A program made the translations under genes and the position numbers. The notes under the pieces were generated by a model. That model saw nothing but the letters and a program-made list of their open reading frames with translations, made no database searches and was not told the origin of the DNA. Below are positions 8,886-18,862 of a stretch of DNA of 64,000 nt, in pieces. Each line of letters starts with the position of its first letter. Position 1 is the first letter of the stretch. This DNA comes from Naasia sp. SYSU D00948. GTDB taxonomy: Bacteria > Actinomycetota > Actinomycetes > Actinomycetales > Microbacteriaceae. Location: contig NZ_JAFMTA010000001.1 of assembly GCF_017916515.1 (NCBI RefSeq), forward strand, positions 1,663,127-1,727,126. Reading direction: 5' to 3'.

Positions 8886-9728
8886 TCAGATGTCGTAGTC
8901 GGCGACCACGGGCGTGTGGTCGGAGAAGCGGGTGTCGTACGAGGGGGCGCGGTCGACGGTGCAGGCGGCGAGGCGATCGGCGAGCGGCTTGGTCGCAAGC
9001 TGGTAGTCGATGCGCCAGCCGGCGTCGTTGTCGAACGCCTTCCCGCGCCAGGACCACCAGGTGTAGGGCCCGGCGACCTCGCCGGCGGCCTTCCTGCCGA
9101 TGTCGACCCAGCCGAGGCCCGCGCCGTCGTTGTAGCGGTCGTCGTCCTCGGCGCCGACGATGCGGTCGAAGTACGCCCGCTCGTCGGGCAGGAACCCGGC
9201 CCGCTTCACGTTGCCCTTCCAGTTCTTGATGTCGAGGGTGCGGTGCCCGACGTTGAGGTCGCCCATGACGACCGCGAGCTCGCTGTGCCGGGCGAGCTCG
9301 GGCAGGCGCGCCTCCATCGCGTCCAGGAAGCGGTACTTCTCCACCTGCTTGTCGGTGTCCGCCTCGCCCGAGTGCACGTAGGCGCTCACGACGGTGAGGA
9401 TCGTGCCCTCGAACTCGTAGTCGGCCTCGAGCCAGCGTCCGGCGGTGTCGAAGTCCTCCTCGCCGATCGCGACGCGGTGGATGTGCGCCTTGTCGCGGCT
9501 CGCGATGGCTACGCCCGCCCGGCCCTTCGCCTGGGCGGCGTCGTGCAGGATGCTCCACTCGGGTCCGAGCAGCTCCTCGATGTCCTCGGTGGAGGCGCGG
9601 ACCTCCTGCATGGCGAGGATGTCCACGTCTCGGCCGGCGAGCCAGTCGCCCATGCCGCGGCGGAAGGCCGCGCGGATGCCGTTGACGTTGACCGTGGCGA
9701 CGCGGAGAGGCTTGCTGCGGACGGCCAT
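8886..9728 (-). CDS. xthA: Exodeoxyribonuclease III
   Basis: Repairs abasic sites in DNA. The endonuclease/exonuclease/phosphatase fold has N14 in VNVNGIRA, the metal-binding Glu in MQEVRA (about residue 41), GDLNVGHRTLD near 155, and the catalytic pair in the C-terminal SDHTPVV. 280 aa. TAGGAT (minus strand, 9735-9740) ends 6 nt before the ATG, so it probably starts a leaderless transcript for xthA-trpS-GNAT-HAD. Confidence 0.93.
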   Translation of the reverse strand: MAVRSKPLRVATVNVNGIRAAFRRGMGDWLAGRDVDILAMQEVRASTEDIEELLGPEWSILHDAAQAKGRAGVAIASRDKAHIHRVAIGEEDFDTAGRWLEADYEFEGTILTVVSAYVHSGEADTDKQVEKYRFLDAMEARLPELARHSELAVVMGDLNVGHRTLDIKNWKGNVKRAGFLPDERAYFDRIVGAEDDDRYNDGAGLGWVDIGRKAAGEVAGPYTWWSWRGKAFDNDAGWRIDYQLATKPLADRLAACTVDRAPSYDTRFSDHTPVVADYDI

Positions 9729-9844
9729 CGCTCCATCCTAGGAGCGGCATCCGACGCTCCTCGCCGGGGCGCTGCGCCCTCTCCGGGTCGGGAGACGGAC
9801 GCCTCAGCCGCCGATCCCCGACGCGGTGCAGCTGCGGCGATCGG

Positions 9845-11062
9845 TCAGGGACGCTTCGTGGTCGCCCTCTCCGCGATCTCCTTGCCGAAGAGCTCCTCGG
9901 TGGTCGGCACCGACGCGCGGCGGCGCGCCTCCGTCCGGACGTCCCGGCGGATCCGGCGGGCGAGCAGCAGCTTGCGGAGGCCCCGCGCGCTCCGGTACTC
10001 CTCCTCCGCCTTCCTGTGGTTCGCGTCGGCGACCAGCCGGCGGGCCTCCTCGAGGCGCAGCGCCTCCTCGGCCTCCGCCTGCTGGGGGCTGAGCGAGCGC
10101 GCCTCGATGCCGGCCTCCTCCATCCCGACCTGGATCCACGACGCCGCGATCAGGAGGACCTGGCAGAAGAAGTTGAAGAAGATCAGCAGACCGATGAAGA
10201 CCGCGAAGCCCGCCAGGAGCGGGTTGTTGCCGGCGCCCCCGATGAGGCCGAGACCGAACGCCGCCTTGAGGATGTCGATCGCGACCGCGCCGATCGCGGC
10301 GCCGACGAGGAGGCGGCGCAGCGGGATCTTCACGGCCGAGAGGATCCGGAACGCGGCCGCGACAGTGACGAAGTCGACGAGGAAGACCAGCGCGTTGCCG
10401 AGCACGGTGGCGACGACGACCGCGAAGAGCGAGCGGTTGTCGATGCCGAGGACGTTGAACACCGCGTCGAGGGCCGCGTTGGTGAAGATCTGGAGCCCTG
10501 CCGACACGATGATCAGCACGCCGAAGCAGAGCGCGAGCCCGAAGTCCCGCAGCTTCTGCAGCACAGGGTTGGTGGTGTCGGCGGGAAGGTCGAAGATCCG
10601 GCGGATGGCGTCGCGCATGGAGGCGAGGAAGCCGAGCGCGGTGAAGAGCAGGGCGACGACGGCGACGGCGCTCGTCCAGCTCAGGGCGCCGACGCTGCCG
10701 AGCAGGTCCTCGGGATCGATGACGCCGTCCTCGGCGACGAGTCCCGGGACGACGCCGTTGATCGCGTTGAACAGCGCCGTCTGCAGCTCGGGCGATCCGG
10801 CGACGATGAACCCGGCGACCGAGAAGGAGAGCCACAGCGAGGCGAACGTCGCGAACACGGCGTTGTACGTCATGCCGGCCGCGAGGAGGGGGCCGCCCGC
10901 CTCGTTGTAGTGGATGACGGTGCGGACCGGGCGCGACTTCACGACCTTGTCGATGACCGCCGCGATCCCGGTCTTCGGCTTGTCCGGCGTGGGCTTCGCG
11001 CTCGGCGCGGTCGCGACGGTCTCGCCGTCCCTGACGGCCAGGGTCTCGGCGTCACTGGCCAT
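9845..11062 (-). CDS. YihY/BrkB-family membrane protein
   Basis: 405-aa integral membrane protein of the YihY/virulence-factor-BrkB family, formerly confused with RNase BN. About six hydrophobic helices span residues 45-300, with the characteristic AAGMTYNAVFATFASLWL near the first helix. The long C-terminal tail is charged and coiled-coil-like (QAEAEEALRLEEARRLVADA). Function of the family is unclear; transport or envelope roles have been suggested. TAGGCT on the minus strand (11069-11074) lies 6 nt before the ATG. Confidence 0.85.
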   Translation of the reverse strand: MASDAETLAVRDGETVATAPSAKPTPDKPKTGIAAVIDKVVKSRPVRTVIHYNEAGGPLLAAGMTYNAVFATFASLWLSFSVAGFIVAGSPELQTALFNAINGVVPGLVAEDGVIDPEDLLGSVGALSWTSAVAVVALLFTALGFLASMRDAIRRIFDLPADTTNPVLQKLRDFGLALCFGVLIIVSAGLQIFTNAALDAVFNVLGIDNRSLFAVVVATVLGNALVFLVDFVTVAAAFRILSAVKIPLRRLLVGAAIGAVAIDILKAAFGLGLIGGAGNNPLLAGFAVFIGLLIFFNFFCQVLLIAASWIQVGMEEAGIEARSLSPQQAEAEEALRLEEARRLVADANHRKAEEEYRSARGLRKLLLARRIRRDVRTEARRRASVPTTEELFGKEIAERATTKRP

Positions 11063-11110
11063 GCCGGAAGCCTAGAGCGCCGCCCCCGCCCCCATCCCGC
11101 CGTTGCCCTG

Positions 11111-11191
11111 GCGCTCAACAGGCACTATTGCGGCGAACAGGCTGGGCCGCGGCGTGTCTTGCTGTTGCAGCCGGTGTGTGCCTGTTGAGGG
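11111..11191. repeat. Palindromic repeat, copy A
   Basis: About 81 bp with outer arms GCTCAACAGGCA/TGCCTGTTGAGG and an inner arm pair AACAG/CTGTTG. Matches copies at 12178 and 49094 (the latter inverted). Lies immediately downstream of the AbiEi-like gene. Confidence 0.85.
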
Positions 11192-11237
11192 CGGGTCGCT
11201 GTCGGTACAAGGGTCGCGAGGTGCACCGAGAGCGCCG

Positions 11238-12065
11238 TCAGTGATGGCGGAGGACCGCCCGCACGGTGTCGAGGACGAGGGGCCAGTCGTAGACGACGTG
11301 CGGGTAGCTGAAGTGGAGAACGGTCAGGCCGGCCTGATGCAGCAGTGCCGTTCGGCGCCGGTCCCGGGAGAAGGCGGCCTCCTGGGCGTGGGTCTCGCGC
11401 CCATCCAGCTCCAGGGCAAGCCATCCGTCGATCAGGAGGTCCACTCGGCCGACCCCCGCAACGACGACCTGCGGCAAGGCCGAGATCCCCGCTTCGGCCA
11501 AGCGATAGCGGGTTATCGACTCGATCCCCTCCTCGCTCCTGCCGTCGAGGAAGCGGCTCAACTGCTGGAAGGACGACGGCATGGCCCCAAGCATCGCCAG
11601 CACGCTGCGCGCGGACGCGAGCCGGCGGTGGAGGAGCGAGTCGAGCACTGCAACCGTGATGTGCGGAGGCTGGCACTGCACAGCGTGAGCGGCTGCGGTG
11701 AGAACAGGGCTCATCCCAGCGGTCCACTCCTGCCGATCGACCTTCGAGCGCCAGTGCACCACCACGCGATCGGCGGTCTCGCGCTTCAGTCGGCGCCCGT
11801 CGGCGGAGTAGGGCATGGCGACGTGAAGACCTGCATCAGGCGGGCACCACGCGCCGTGCACCCGGAGCGCCGAGACACATCCGAGCCGCGCGCCCAGCCG
11901 CAGTGCCCTGATGACCTCCGGGTCGGTGCCCGGTGCGGCGTACCAGCCGCGCACGACGCGCCACAGCGATCCCGCCTCGACCGCGCGCTCGATGGCGGCG
12001 GCCGTCCACCCGTGCTCTCGCAGCGTGGCGGTGCGTACGAGGGGAGCTGGGGACGGGAGAGTCAT
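11238..12065 (-). CDS. AbiEi-type N-terminus with DUF559/Vsr-like nuclease domain
   Basis: 275-aa protein. Residues 1-60 resemble the winged-helix domain of type IV antitoxin AbiEi-like proteins (VRTATLREHGWTAAAIERAV). The C-terminal 80 residues match the DUF559/very-short-patch-repair-like fold of the PD-(D/E)XK superfamily: GRVDLLIDGWLALELDG supplies the Asp and Glu-x-Asp positions, followed by a conserved His, a DRRR segment and GLTVLHF. Such proteins are common and mostly uncharacterised in actinobacteria. No AbiEii-like toxin gene is adjacent. Two direct copies of an 80-bp palindromic repeat bracket the gene, so it may have moved as a cassette. Confidence 0.75.
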   Translation of the reverse strand: MTLPSPAPLVRTATLREHGWTAAAIERAVEAGSLWRVVRGWYAAPGTDPEVIRALRLGARLGCVSALRVHGAWCPPDAGLHVAMPYSADGRRLKRETADRVVVHWRSKVDRQEWTAGMSPVLTAAAHAVQCQPPHITVAVLDSLLHRRLASARSVLAMLGAMPSSFQQLSRFLDGRSEEGIESITRYRLAEAGISALPQVVVAGVGRVDLLIDGWLALELDGRETHAQEAAFSRDRRRTALLHQAGLTVLHFSYPHVVYDWPLVLDTVRAVLRHH

Positions 12066-12177
12066 GCCCAGAGCGTCCGGCGCTGCGCGCGGCGAAAGGG
12101 GTGCCCAGCCTCAACCGGTGGTCAACCAGCGCGCCGCAACGCCTGTGCAGGATCGAGGTGCACGCCTGCGCGCCCGG

Positions 12178-12257
12178 CCTCCAACAGGCAGAATCAGCGT
12201 CAACAGCACCGGGGCCGGCATGTCCTGCTGTTGACGGAGATTCCGCCTGTTGAGCGC
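12178..12257. repeat. Palindromic repeat, copy B
   Basis: About 80 bp in the same orientation as copy A: CCAACAGGC ... TCAACAGCA ... TGTCCTGCTGTTGACGG ... CCGCCTGTTGAGCGC. Sits between the start of the AbiEi-like gene and the end of sdhB. Confidence 0.85.
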
Positions 12258-12289
12258 AAGGAAGAGAGAGAGGAGAGGACGGGGAGGGG

Positions 12290-13087
12290 TCAGGGCTTCC
12301 CTGTGAGGATCGCCTGCTTCACTTCCTTGATCGCCTTCGTGATCTCGATGCCGCGCGGGCACGCCTCCGAGCAGTTGAAGGTCGTGCGGCAGCGCCACAC
12401 GCCCTCCTTGTCGTTGAGGATGTCGAGGCGGACCTGGGCGCCCTCGTCGCGGTCGTCGAAGATGAACCGGTGCGCGTTCACGATCGCGGCCGGACCGAAG
12501 TACTGGCCGTCGGTCCAGAAGACGGGGCACGACGAGGTGCATGCCGCGCAGAGGATGCACTTGGTCGTGTCGTCGAACCGCTCGCGCGCGACCGGGTTCT
12601 GCACGCGCTCCCGGCCCGCCGGCGGCGTGCTGTTCGCAATGAGGAACGGCTGGATCTGCTTGTACGACTCGTAGAAGGGCTCCATGTCGACGACGAGGTC
12701 CTTCTCGAGCGGAAGGCCCTTGATCGCCTCGACGTAGATCGGCTGCGACGGGTCCAGGTCCTTGATCAGCGTCTTGCAGGCCAGCCGGTTGCGGCCGTTG
12801 ATCCGCATCGCGTCCGACCCGCAGATGCCGTGCGCGCACGAGCGGCGGAACGTGAGCGACCCGTCCTGCTCCCACTTGATCTTGTGCAGCGCGTCGAGGA
12901 CGCGGTCCGTGGGGAGGACGCGCACGTCGAAGTCCTGCCAGCGCGGCTCGTCGTCGATCTCGGGGATGTACCGCCGGATGATGAGCGTGACGACGAACGA
13001 CCCGGGAGGCGCGTCCTCGACGCTCGTCGGCTCGGTGGTCCGCTCCGGGATGCGGGTCTGGGCGGCTTCGATGGTGACCGTCGACAT
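12290..13087 (-). CDS. sdhB: Succinate dehydrogenase iron-sulfur subunit
   Basis: Electron-transfer subunit of complex II on the inner face of the membrane. The [2Fe-2S] ligands are in RRSCAHGICGSDAM (about residue 82) and RLACKTL; the [4Fe-4S]/[3Fe-4S] ligands are in CILCAACTSSCPV and CSEACPRGIEI. 265 aa with an actinobacterial N-terminal extension. GGAGGG precedes the ATG; 52 bp separate it from the sdhA stop. Last gene of sdhCDAB. Confidence 0.97.
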   Translation of the reverse strand: MSTVTIEAAQTRIPERTTEPTSVEDAPPGSFVVTLIIRRYIPEIDDEPRWQDFDVRVLPTDRVLDALHKIKWEQDGSLTFRRSCAHGICGSDAMRINGRNRLACKTLIKDLDPSQPIYVEAIKGLPLEKDLVVDMEPFYESYKQIQPFLIANSTPPAGRERVQNPVARERFDDTTKCILCAACTSSCPVFWTDGQYFGPAAIVNAHRFIFDDRDEGAQVRLDILNDKEGVWRCRTTFNCSEACPRGIEITKAIKEVKQAILTGKP

Positions 13088-13139
13088 GGTCAGGCCCTCC
13101 GTTCGGTCCGGTCGCTGGATGCTGCGGTTGGCGCGGACA

Positions 13140-15047
13140 TCAGTACTTCCGCTCCATCGGCTGGTAGTTGGTGATGACGACGGGCTTCCAGTCGAGCTCG
13201 ATGTGCTCGTCCGCGTGCGACTCGAGGTCGCCCGTGAGGTACGCCATCGTGTGCTGCATGTAGTTCGCGTCGTCGCGCGCCGGGAAGTCGTCGCGCATGT
13301 GGCCGCCGCGGCTCTCCTTGCGGTTGCGGGCCGAGTAGACGACCACCTCCGCGAGGTCGAGGAGGAAGCCGAGCTCGATCGCCTCGAGCAGGTCGGTGTT
13401 GAACCGCTTGCCCTTGTCCTGCACGGCGATGTTCCGGTACCGCTCGCGCAGGCGCTGGATGATGACCATCATCTCGCCCAGAGACTCCTCGGTGCGGAAC
13501 ACCTGCGCCTTGCGGTCCATCTCGTCCTGGAGCTCCTTGCGGATCGCGTGGATCCGCTCGGTGCCCGTGGAGGACTGCAGCTGCTCGATCATGTTCCGCA
13601 CCGCACGTGCGGGGTCGTGGGGGAGCGGGACGAACTCCGCGGTCCGCGCGTACTCGACCGCGTTGTTGCCGGCCCTCTTGCCGAACACGTTGATGTCGAG
13701 GAGGGAGTTCGTGCCGAGCCGGTTGGACCCGTGCACGGACACGCACGCGCACTCCCCGGCGGCGTAGAGCCCCGGGACCACGGTGTCGTTGTCGGCGAGC
13801 ACCTCGGCCTTGACGTTGGTCGGGATGCCGCCCATCGCGTAGTGCGCGGTCGGCATGACCGGCACCGGCTCCACGACCGGGTCGACACCGAGGTAGGTGC
13901 GGGCGAACTCGGTGATGTCCGGCAGCTTCGTCTCGAGCACCTCGGCACCCAGGTGGGTGCAGTCGAGGAGCACGTAGTCCTTCAGCGGACCGGCGCCGCG
14001 CCCCTCGGCGACCTCCTGGACCATGCACCGCGACACGATGTCGCGCGGAGCGAGGTCCTTGATCGTGGGCGCATAGCGCTCCATGAAGCGCTCGCCGTCC
14101 GCGTTGCGGAGGATGGCCCCCTCGCCTCGCGCGCCCTCGGTGAGGAGGATGCCGAGACCGGCGAGCCCCGTCGGGTGGAACTGGAAGAACTCCATGTCCT
14201 CGAGGGGCAGGCCCTTGCGCCAGATGATGCCGACGCCGTCACCGGTGAGGGTGTGCGCGTTCGAGGTCGTCTTGTAGATCTTGCCGAAGCCGCCCGTGGC
14301 GAAGACGACCGACTTCGCGTGGAAGACGTGCAGCTCGCCCGTGGCGAGCTCGTAGGCCACGACCCCCGCGGGGCGCCGGTCCTTGTTCTTGCCCTTGCCG
14401 ACGTCCGTCATGATCAGGTCGAGCACGTAGAACTCGTTGAAGAAGTTGATGCCGAGCTTCACGCAGTTCTGGTACAGCGTCTGCAGGATCATGTGGCCCG
14501 TGCGGTCGGCCGCGTAGCAGGCGCGGCGCACCGGGCTCTTCCCGTGCTCGGCCGTGTGCCCGCCGAAGCGCCGCTGGTCGATCTTGCCGTCCGGCGTGCG
14601 GTTGAACGGCAGGCCCATGTTCTCGAGGTCGATGACGGCGTCGATCGCCTCCCGAGCGAGGATCTCGGCCGCGTCCTGGTCGACGAGGTAGTCGCCGCCC
14701 TTGACCGTGTCGAAGGTGTGCCATTCCCAGCTGTCCTCCTCCACGTTCGCGAGCGCGGCGGCCATGCCGCCCTGCGCGGCGCCCGTGTGGGAGCGGGTCG
14801 GGTACAGCTTCGAGATGACGGCCGTCTTCGCCTTCGGGCCCGCCTCGATCGCGGCGCGCATCCCGGCGCCGCCGGCGCCGACGATGACGACGTCGAACTG
14901 GTGGTAGTGGACCCCGTCGTAGACGGGACCCTCGCCCTCGGGGGTGTAGGAGAACCGGTTCTCCGGGTCGCGCTCGTGACCCTTCTCCGGGTCGTTGCGG
15001 TTGTGCAGGATCCGCCGGATGAGGCCGGGCTGGTCGCCGACGCTCAC
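13140..15047 (-). CDS. sdhA: Succinate dehydrogenase flavoprotein subunit
   Basis: Catalytic subunit oxidising succinate to fumarate. It has the FAD dinucleotide fold [14 protein letters not shown] (about residue 37), the flavin-attachment His in [14 protein letters not shown], the active-site region QFHPTGL, and [13 protein letters not shown] near residue 430. 635 aa from the GTG at 15047, which overlaps the sdhD stop as GTGA. The N-terminal leader before the FAD fold is about 35 residues. Confidence 0.96.
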   Translation of the reverse strand: MSVGDQPGLIRRILHNRNDPEKGHERDPENRFSYTPEGEGPVYDGVHYHQFDVVIVGAGGAGMRAAIEAGPKAKTAVISKLYPTRSHTGAAQGGMAAALANVEEDSWEWHTFDTVKGGDYLVDQDAAEILAREAIDAVIDLENMGLPFNRTPDGKIDQRRFGGHTAEHGKSPVRRACYAADRTGHMILQTLYQNCVKLGINFFNEFYVLDLIMTDVGKGKNKDRRPAGVVAYELATGELHVFHAKSVVFATGGFGKIYKTTSNAHTLTGDGVGIIWRKGLPLEDMEFFQFHPTGLAGLGILLTEGARGEGAILRNADGERFMERYAPTIKDLAPRDIVSRCMVQEVAEGRGAGPLKDYVLLDCTHLGAEVLETKLPDITEFARTYLGVDPVVEPVPVMPTAHYAMGGIPTNVKAEVLADNDTVVPGLYAAGECACVSVHGSNRLGTNSLLDINVFGKRAGNNAVEYARTAEFVPLPHDPARAVRNMIEQLQSSTGTERIHAIRKELQDEMDRKAQVFRTEESLGEMMVIIQRLRERYRNIAVQDKGKRFNTDLLEAIELGFLLDLAEVVVYSARNRKESRGGHMRDDFPARDDANYMQHTMAYLTGDLESHADEHIELDWKPVVITNYQPMERKY

Positions 15048-15496
15048 GAGACGGCTGCGCAGAAGCTCGGCAGGAGCTCCGGGTCGGAGGCGGCGGGGCA
15101 GGGGTCGAAGGTGAAGATCACGAGGGTCCCGAGGAGGAGGAGCGCGACGGTGGCACCGCCGAGAGACAGCTTGAGGATCCGGTTCATGTACCGGCCGGTC
15201 GAGTAGTCGTTGATGAGAGTGCGCATGCCGTTCGCGCCATGGATCAGGGAGAGCCACAGCAGCAGGAGGTCGTACCACTGCCAGAACGGGTTCGCCCACT
15301 TGCCGGCGACGAAGCCGAAGTCGAGGGCGGACACGCCCTCGCCGGCGTAGAGGTTCACGAAGAGGTGGCCGAACAGCAGCACGACGAGCACGAGGCCCGA
15401 GGCGCGCATGAAGATCCAGCCCCACTTCTCGAGGTTCTTGCCCCGGCGGCTGCGGACGACGGGAGCGCTGCGCGGGGTGTCGATCGTCGTGGCCAT
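15044..15496 (-). CDS. sdhD: Succinate dehydrogenase hydrophobic anchor subunit
   Basis: 150-aa membrane anchor with three transmembrane helices (about residues 30-50, 70-92 and 110-130). The [19 protein letters not shown] segment carries the haem/quinone-region His. Pairs with SdhC to attach SdhAB to the membrane. Its ATG shares one base with the sdhC stop (TGATG) and its stop overlaps sdhA. Confidence 0.9.
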   Translation of the reverse strand: MATTIDTPRSAPVVRSRRGKNLEKWGWIFMRASGLVLVVLLFGHLFVNLYAGEGVSALDFGFVAGKWANPFWQWYDLLLLWLSLIHGANGMRTLINDYSTGRYMNRILKLSLGGATVALLLLGTLVIFTFDPCPAASDPELLPSFCAAVS

Positions 15497-15966
15497 CACG
15501 CACCTCCGAACACGTGCATCAGGTGCCGCGGCGCGAACCCGAGCATGAGGACGCCCCAGAGGACCATCGCGATCCAGAACATCAGGCGGTGGTACCGGGC
15601 CCCGACGCTCCAGAAGTCGATGAGGATGATCCGCAGTCCGTTGAGCGCGTGGAAGCCGATCGCGGCGACGAGCGCCAGCTCGCCGAGCCCCATGATCGGG
15701 TTCTTGTAGGTCGCGACGACCGCGTTGTAGGCCTCGGGACTCACCCGCACGAGCGCGGTGTCGAGGATGTGCACGAGGAGGAAGAAGAAGATCGCCACCC
15801 CGGTGATTCTGTGCAGGACCCACGACCACATGCCCTCGCGACCGCGGTACACCGTCCCCGCCGGCCTCTTCGGCAGCGAGAACCGGCCGGCCAGGAGACT
15901 GGTCGGCCCGAGTGTGCGGGACTTCGAGGGTGTGGGCGTGGGGAGCTGCGTGCTCTTCAGCGACAC
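15496..15966 (-). CDS. sdhC: Succinate dehydrogenase cytochrome b556 subunit
   Basis: 156-aa quinone/haem-binding membrane subunit. It has the family signature [20 protein letters not shown] (about residues 47-66) with the Arg and His of SdhC, then [16 protein letters not shown], and a third helix near the C-terminus. GTG at 15966 is chosen because GGGAAG lies about 6 nt upstream. A possible -10 TAGACT (minus strand, 16011-16016) would start the operon about 40 nt upstream. Confidence 0.92.
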   Translation of the reverse strand: MSLKSTQLPTPTPSKSRTLGPTSLLAGRFSLPKRPAGTVYRGREGMWSWVLHRITGVAIFFFLLVHILDTALVRVSPEAYNAVVATYKNPIMGLGELALVAAIGFHALNGLRIILIDFWSVGARYHRLMFWIAMVLWGVLMLGFAPRHLMHVFGGA

Positions 15967-16138
15967 GACGTCTTCCCACCTTCCCGGGGCTGGGCTCGGA
16001 TGCGTCTCCCAGTCTACGCGGGGCTCCGACCCCTCCAGCCCGGTTCCGGGCCGGACTGCCGGGGTACGCCCACGGCGTACTCGGGGCCGCGCCCGAAGGT
16101 GCAGGTCTGCTGCGGGGGACACGTCCTAGTCTGTCGGC

Positions 16139-17290
16139 GTGAGCGACAGCGGAATCGTCTGGAAGGGCCGCGGCACCGAGCCCGAGGCGGTCGACCGTTT
16201 CTACAGCGTCATCCCCGCGGGCGGGATCGGCTCCCGGCTGTGGCCGCTGTCCCGCGCGGCCGCCCCGAAGTTCCTGCACGACCTGACCGGGTCGGGCCAG
16301 ACGCTGCTGCGGGACACCTGGAACCGGCTCGCTCCCATCTCCGGTCCGCAGCGGATCATGGTCGTCACGGGACGCGCGCACCGGGCCGCCGTCGAGGAGC
16401 AGCTCCCCGAGCTGCGCGACGAGAACGTCGTCCTCGAGAGCGAGGGCAAGGACTCCTCCGCGGCGATCGGGCTCGCGGCGGCGATCCTCGAGCACCGGGA
16501 GCCGGGCGTCATCATCGGCTCGTTCGCCGCGGACCACGTCATCAGCGACAACCGCCGCTTCCGCCAGTCCGTCGTCGAGGCGATCGCCGTCGCGGACGCG
16601 GGCTGGATCGCCACCATCGGCATCCAGCCGACGGAGCCCGCGATCGGCTTCGGCTACATCCGGGCCGGTGACCCGATCGAGGTGCCGGGCGCGCCGAACG
16701 CCCTGGCGGCCCAGGGCTTCGTCGAGAAGCCGGACCTCGCCACCGCCCGGGAGTACGTGAGCTCCGGCCGCTACCTCTGGAACGCCGGCATGTTCATCTC
16801 CCGCGCGGACCGCCTCCTCGAGCAGCTGGGCAAGACCCAGCCCGAGCTCCTCGCCGGACTGCTCGAGCTCGCCGAGGGCTGGGACACCCCGCGCCGCGGC
16901 GCCGTCGTCGACAAGGTGTGGCCGACGCTCACCAAGATCGCGATCGACTACTCGGTGGCGGAGCCGGCCGCCCAGGAGGGCGTGCTCGCCGTCGTCCCGG
17001 GGGACTTCGCGTGGGACGACGTCGGAGACTTCGGCTCGCTGGCGAAGCTGCAGTCGGGCGGCCGCAAGTCCGATCTCGCGATCCTCGGCGAGAACGCCCG
17101 CGTGCTCTCCGACTCCTCGAGCGGCATCGTCGTGAGCGAGACCGGACGGCTCATCAGCCTGATCGGCGTCGACAACATCGTCGTCGTCGACACCCCGGAC
17201 GCGCTGCTCGTGACGACGAGCGAGCACGCCCAGCGGGTGAAGGCCGTCGTCGACGCGCTCAAGGTGTCGGGCCGCACCGAGGTCCTCTGA
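16139..17290 (+). CDS. manC: Mannose-1-phosphate guanylyltransferase
   Basis: Makes GDP-mannose from mannose-1-phosphate and GTP for glycolipids, glycans and polyprenol-phosphate mannose. The nucleotidyltransferase signature PAGGIGSRLWPLSR is at about residue 28, FVEKPD around 199, and the substrate region LWNAGMFI near 219. 383 aa, without the C-terminal isomerase domain of bifunctional enzymes. TAGTCT (16127-16132) lies 6 nt before the GTG start, so the mRNA is probably leaderless. Divergent from sdhC. Confidence 0.92.
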   Translation: MSDSGIVWKGRGTEPEAVDRFYSVIPAGGIGSRLWPLSRAAAPKFLHDLTGSGQTLLRDTWNRLAPISGPQRIMVVTGRAHRAAVEEQLPELRDENVVLESEGKDSSAAIGLAAAILEHREPGVIIGSFAADHVISDNRRFRQSVVEAIAVADAGWIATIGIQPTEPAIGFGYIRAGDPIEVPGAPNALAAQGFVEKPDLATAREYVSSGRYLWNAGMFISRADRLLEQLGKTQPELLAGLLELAEGWDTPRRGAVVDKVWPTLTKIAIDYSVAEPAAQEGVLAVVPGDFAWDDVGDFGSLAKLQSGGRKSDLAILGENARVLSDSSSGIVVSETGRLISLIGVDNIVVVDTPDALLVTTSEHAQRVKAVVDALKVSGRTEVL

Positions 17291-17307
17291 CCCTCGGCCT
17301 CCCTCGC

Positions 17308-17385
17308 CCTCGAGAGGCGGGACGCGGCCCACAGCATCGGCGGCGGTGCGTCGCCCTGTCGGCGGGGGAACCGCCTGTCGAGCGC
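17308..17385. repeat. Degenerate palindromic repeat, copy D
   Basis: About 78 bp aligning with copy B over its whole length: CCTCGAGAGGC ... ACAGCAT ... CCTGTCGGCGGG ... CCGCCTGTCGAGCGC. The CTGTTG cores are changed to CTGTC, so it looks decayed. Confidence 0.5.
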
Positions 17386-17520
17386 GAGCCGGACGCCGCC
17401 GACCGGCGGCGTGAGGATTCGTCACGAGTCCGTAACTAAGGGTCGTGCGGACGTCTCGGGCGGTGCCCGGGGCGGCACTATGGGACCGAAGATCCTCCCG
17501 CCTCCCAGAGGAAGCACCCC

Positions 17521-18594
17521 ATGCGCCGCAGCTTCGCCCTCCGCCTCGTCCCCGTGCTCGGGGTCGCGTCCCTCCTCCTCGCGGCCTGCGCGCCCGCTCC
17601 CGAGCAGGGCGGCGCGGCCGGCGGCGGCGAGGAGAACGCGGACTACTGCGCCCGGATGGTGACCAACTCGGGCGGACTCGAGGACAGGTCGTTCAACCAG
17701 GCCAGCTGGGCCGGGCTCGAGCAGGCGGCCGAGGAGTTCGGCATCGAGGCCGACGTCCTCGTCTCGACCAGCGAGACCGACCTCGAGCCGAACGTCGACC
17801 AGGCGGTGGGCTCCGGCTGCCAGTTCGTGCTCACCGTCGGCTTCGAGCTCGCGGACGCCACGCTCGCCGCCGCCGAGGCGAACCCCGAGATCCACTTCTC
17901 GATCGTCGACGAGGTCGTCGACGCGGAGAACGTCAAGCCGATCGTCTTCGACACCGCCCAGGCGTCCTACCTCGCCGGGTACCTCGCCGCCGGCGTCTCC
18001 AAGACCGGGGTGGTCGGGACCTTCGGCGGCGGCAATCAGCCGCCCGTGACCCTGTTCATGGACGGCTTCGTCGACGGCGTCGCCCGCTACAACGAGATGC
18101 ACGGCGCCGCGGTGCGCGTGCTCGGCTGGGACAAGGCGGCCCAGGACGGCGTCTTCACCGGCGACTTCGAGAACGTGAACCTCGGCAAGACGACCGCACA
18201 GGGGCTCATCGACCAGGGCGCCGACGTGATCCTCCCGGTCGCCGGGCAGGTCGGGGAGGGCGCCGCGGCCGCCGCCCTCGAGGCGGGCGACGTGTCGCTC
18301 ATCTGGGTCGACAGCGACGGCTACGAGACGCTCCCGGAGGAGTACCGGCCGATCCTGCTGACCAGCGTGATCAAGAACACCACCGACGCGGTCGTCGAGA
18401 TCGTCGGCGACGACATCGACGGGACGTTCTCGAGCGACCCGTTCATCGGCACGCTCGAGAACGGCGGGGTCGGCATCGCGCCGTTCCACGACCTCGAGTC
18501 TCTGGTTCCCGCGGAGCTCGCGGACGAGCTCACGCAGCTGCAGGAGGACATCATCAGCGGCGCCATCACGGTGGAGTCCCCGTCCGCGCCGTGA
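17521..18594 (+). CDS. BMP-family nucleoside-binding lipoprotein 1
   Basis: Substrate-binding lipoprotein of the BMP/PnrA family that captures purine or pyrimidine nucleosides outside the membrane. The signal peptide ends in the lipobox LLLAACAP (Cys about residue 23). The family opening MVTNSGGLEDRSFNQASW is at about residue 47, with VGFELADAT and the FMDGFVDGV region further on. 357 aa. AGAGGAAG precedes the ATG. It is paralogous to the next gene and is the first component of the ABC importer cluster. Confidence 0.9.
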   Translation: MRRSFALRLVPVLGVASLLLAACAPAPEQGGAAGGGEENADYCARMVTNSGGLEDRSFNQASWAGLEQAAEEFGIEADVLVSTSETDLEPNVDQAVGSGCQFVLTVGFELADATLAAAEANPEIHFSIVDEVVDAENVKPIVFDTAQASYLAGYLAAGVSKTGVVGTFGGGNQPPVTLFMDGFVDGVARYNEMHGAAVRVLGWDKAAQDGVFTGDFENVNLGKTTAQGLIDQGADVILPVAGQVGEGAAAAALEAGDVSLIWVDSDGYETLPEEYRPILLTSVIKNTTDAVVEIVGDDIDGTFSSDPFIGTLENGGVGIAPFHDLESLVPAELADELTQLQEDIISGAITVESPSAP

Positions 18595-18862
18595 CCGGGC
18601 GACGCCGCGCCTGAGATCCCGCGCGGACGGCCCTCGCGGGCGGATCGAACGGGACGGTCGCCGAGACGCCGCGTGCCCGCGAACGTCTCGGTTGGGTCAC
18701 GGCAGAGTCGCATCTTCATAACGTCTCGCCCCGCCGTGTGCGCGCGCCAGAACGGGGGCGCCAACGCTGTGTAACGTGGGGCCGTCCGGGCCCTGCGCAC
18801 CCGCGGGACGGGCACTTCTGCACCAGACGCGGCCGACCGCCGCGGAAGAACCTGGAGGACAC

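Noticed and set aside
11238-12065. Complete AbiE toxin-antitoxin system
   Set aside because: No nucleotidyltransferase (AbiEii) gene is adjacent, and the C-terminal half looks like a DUF559 nuclease-type domain.
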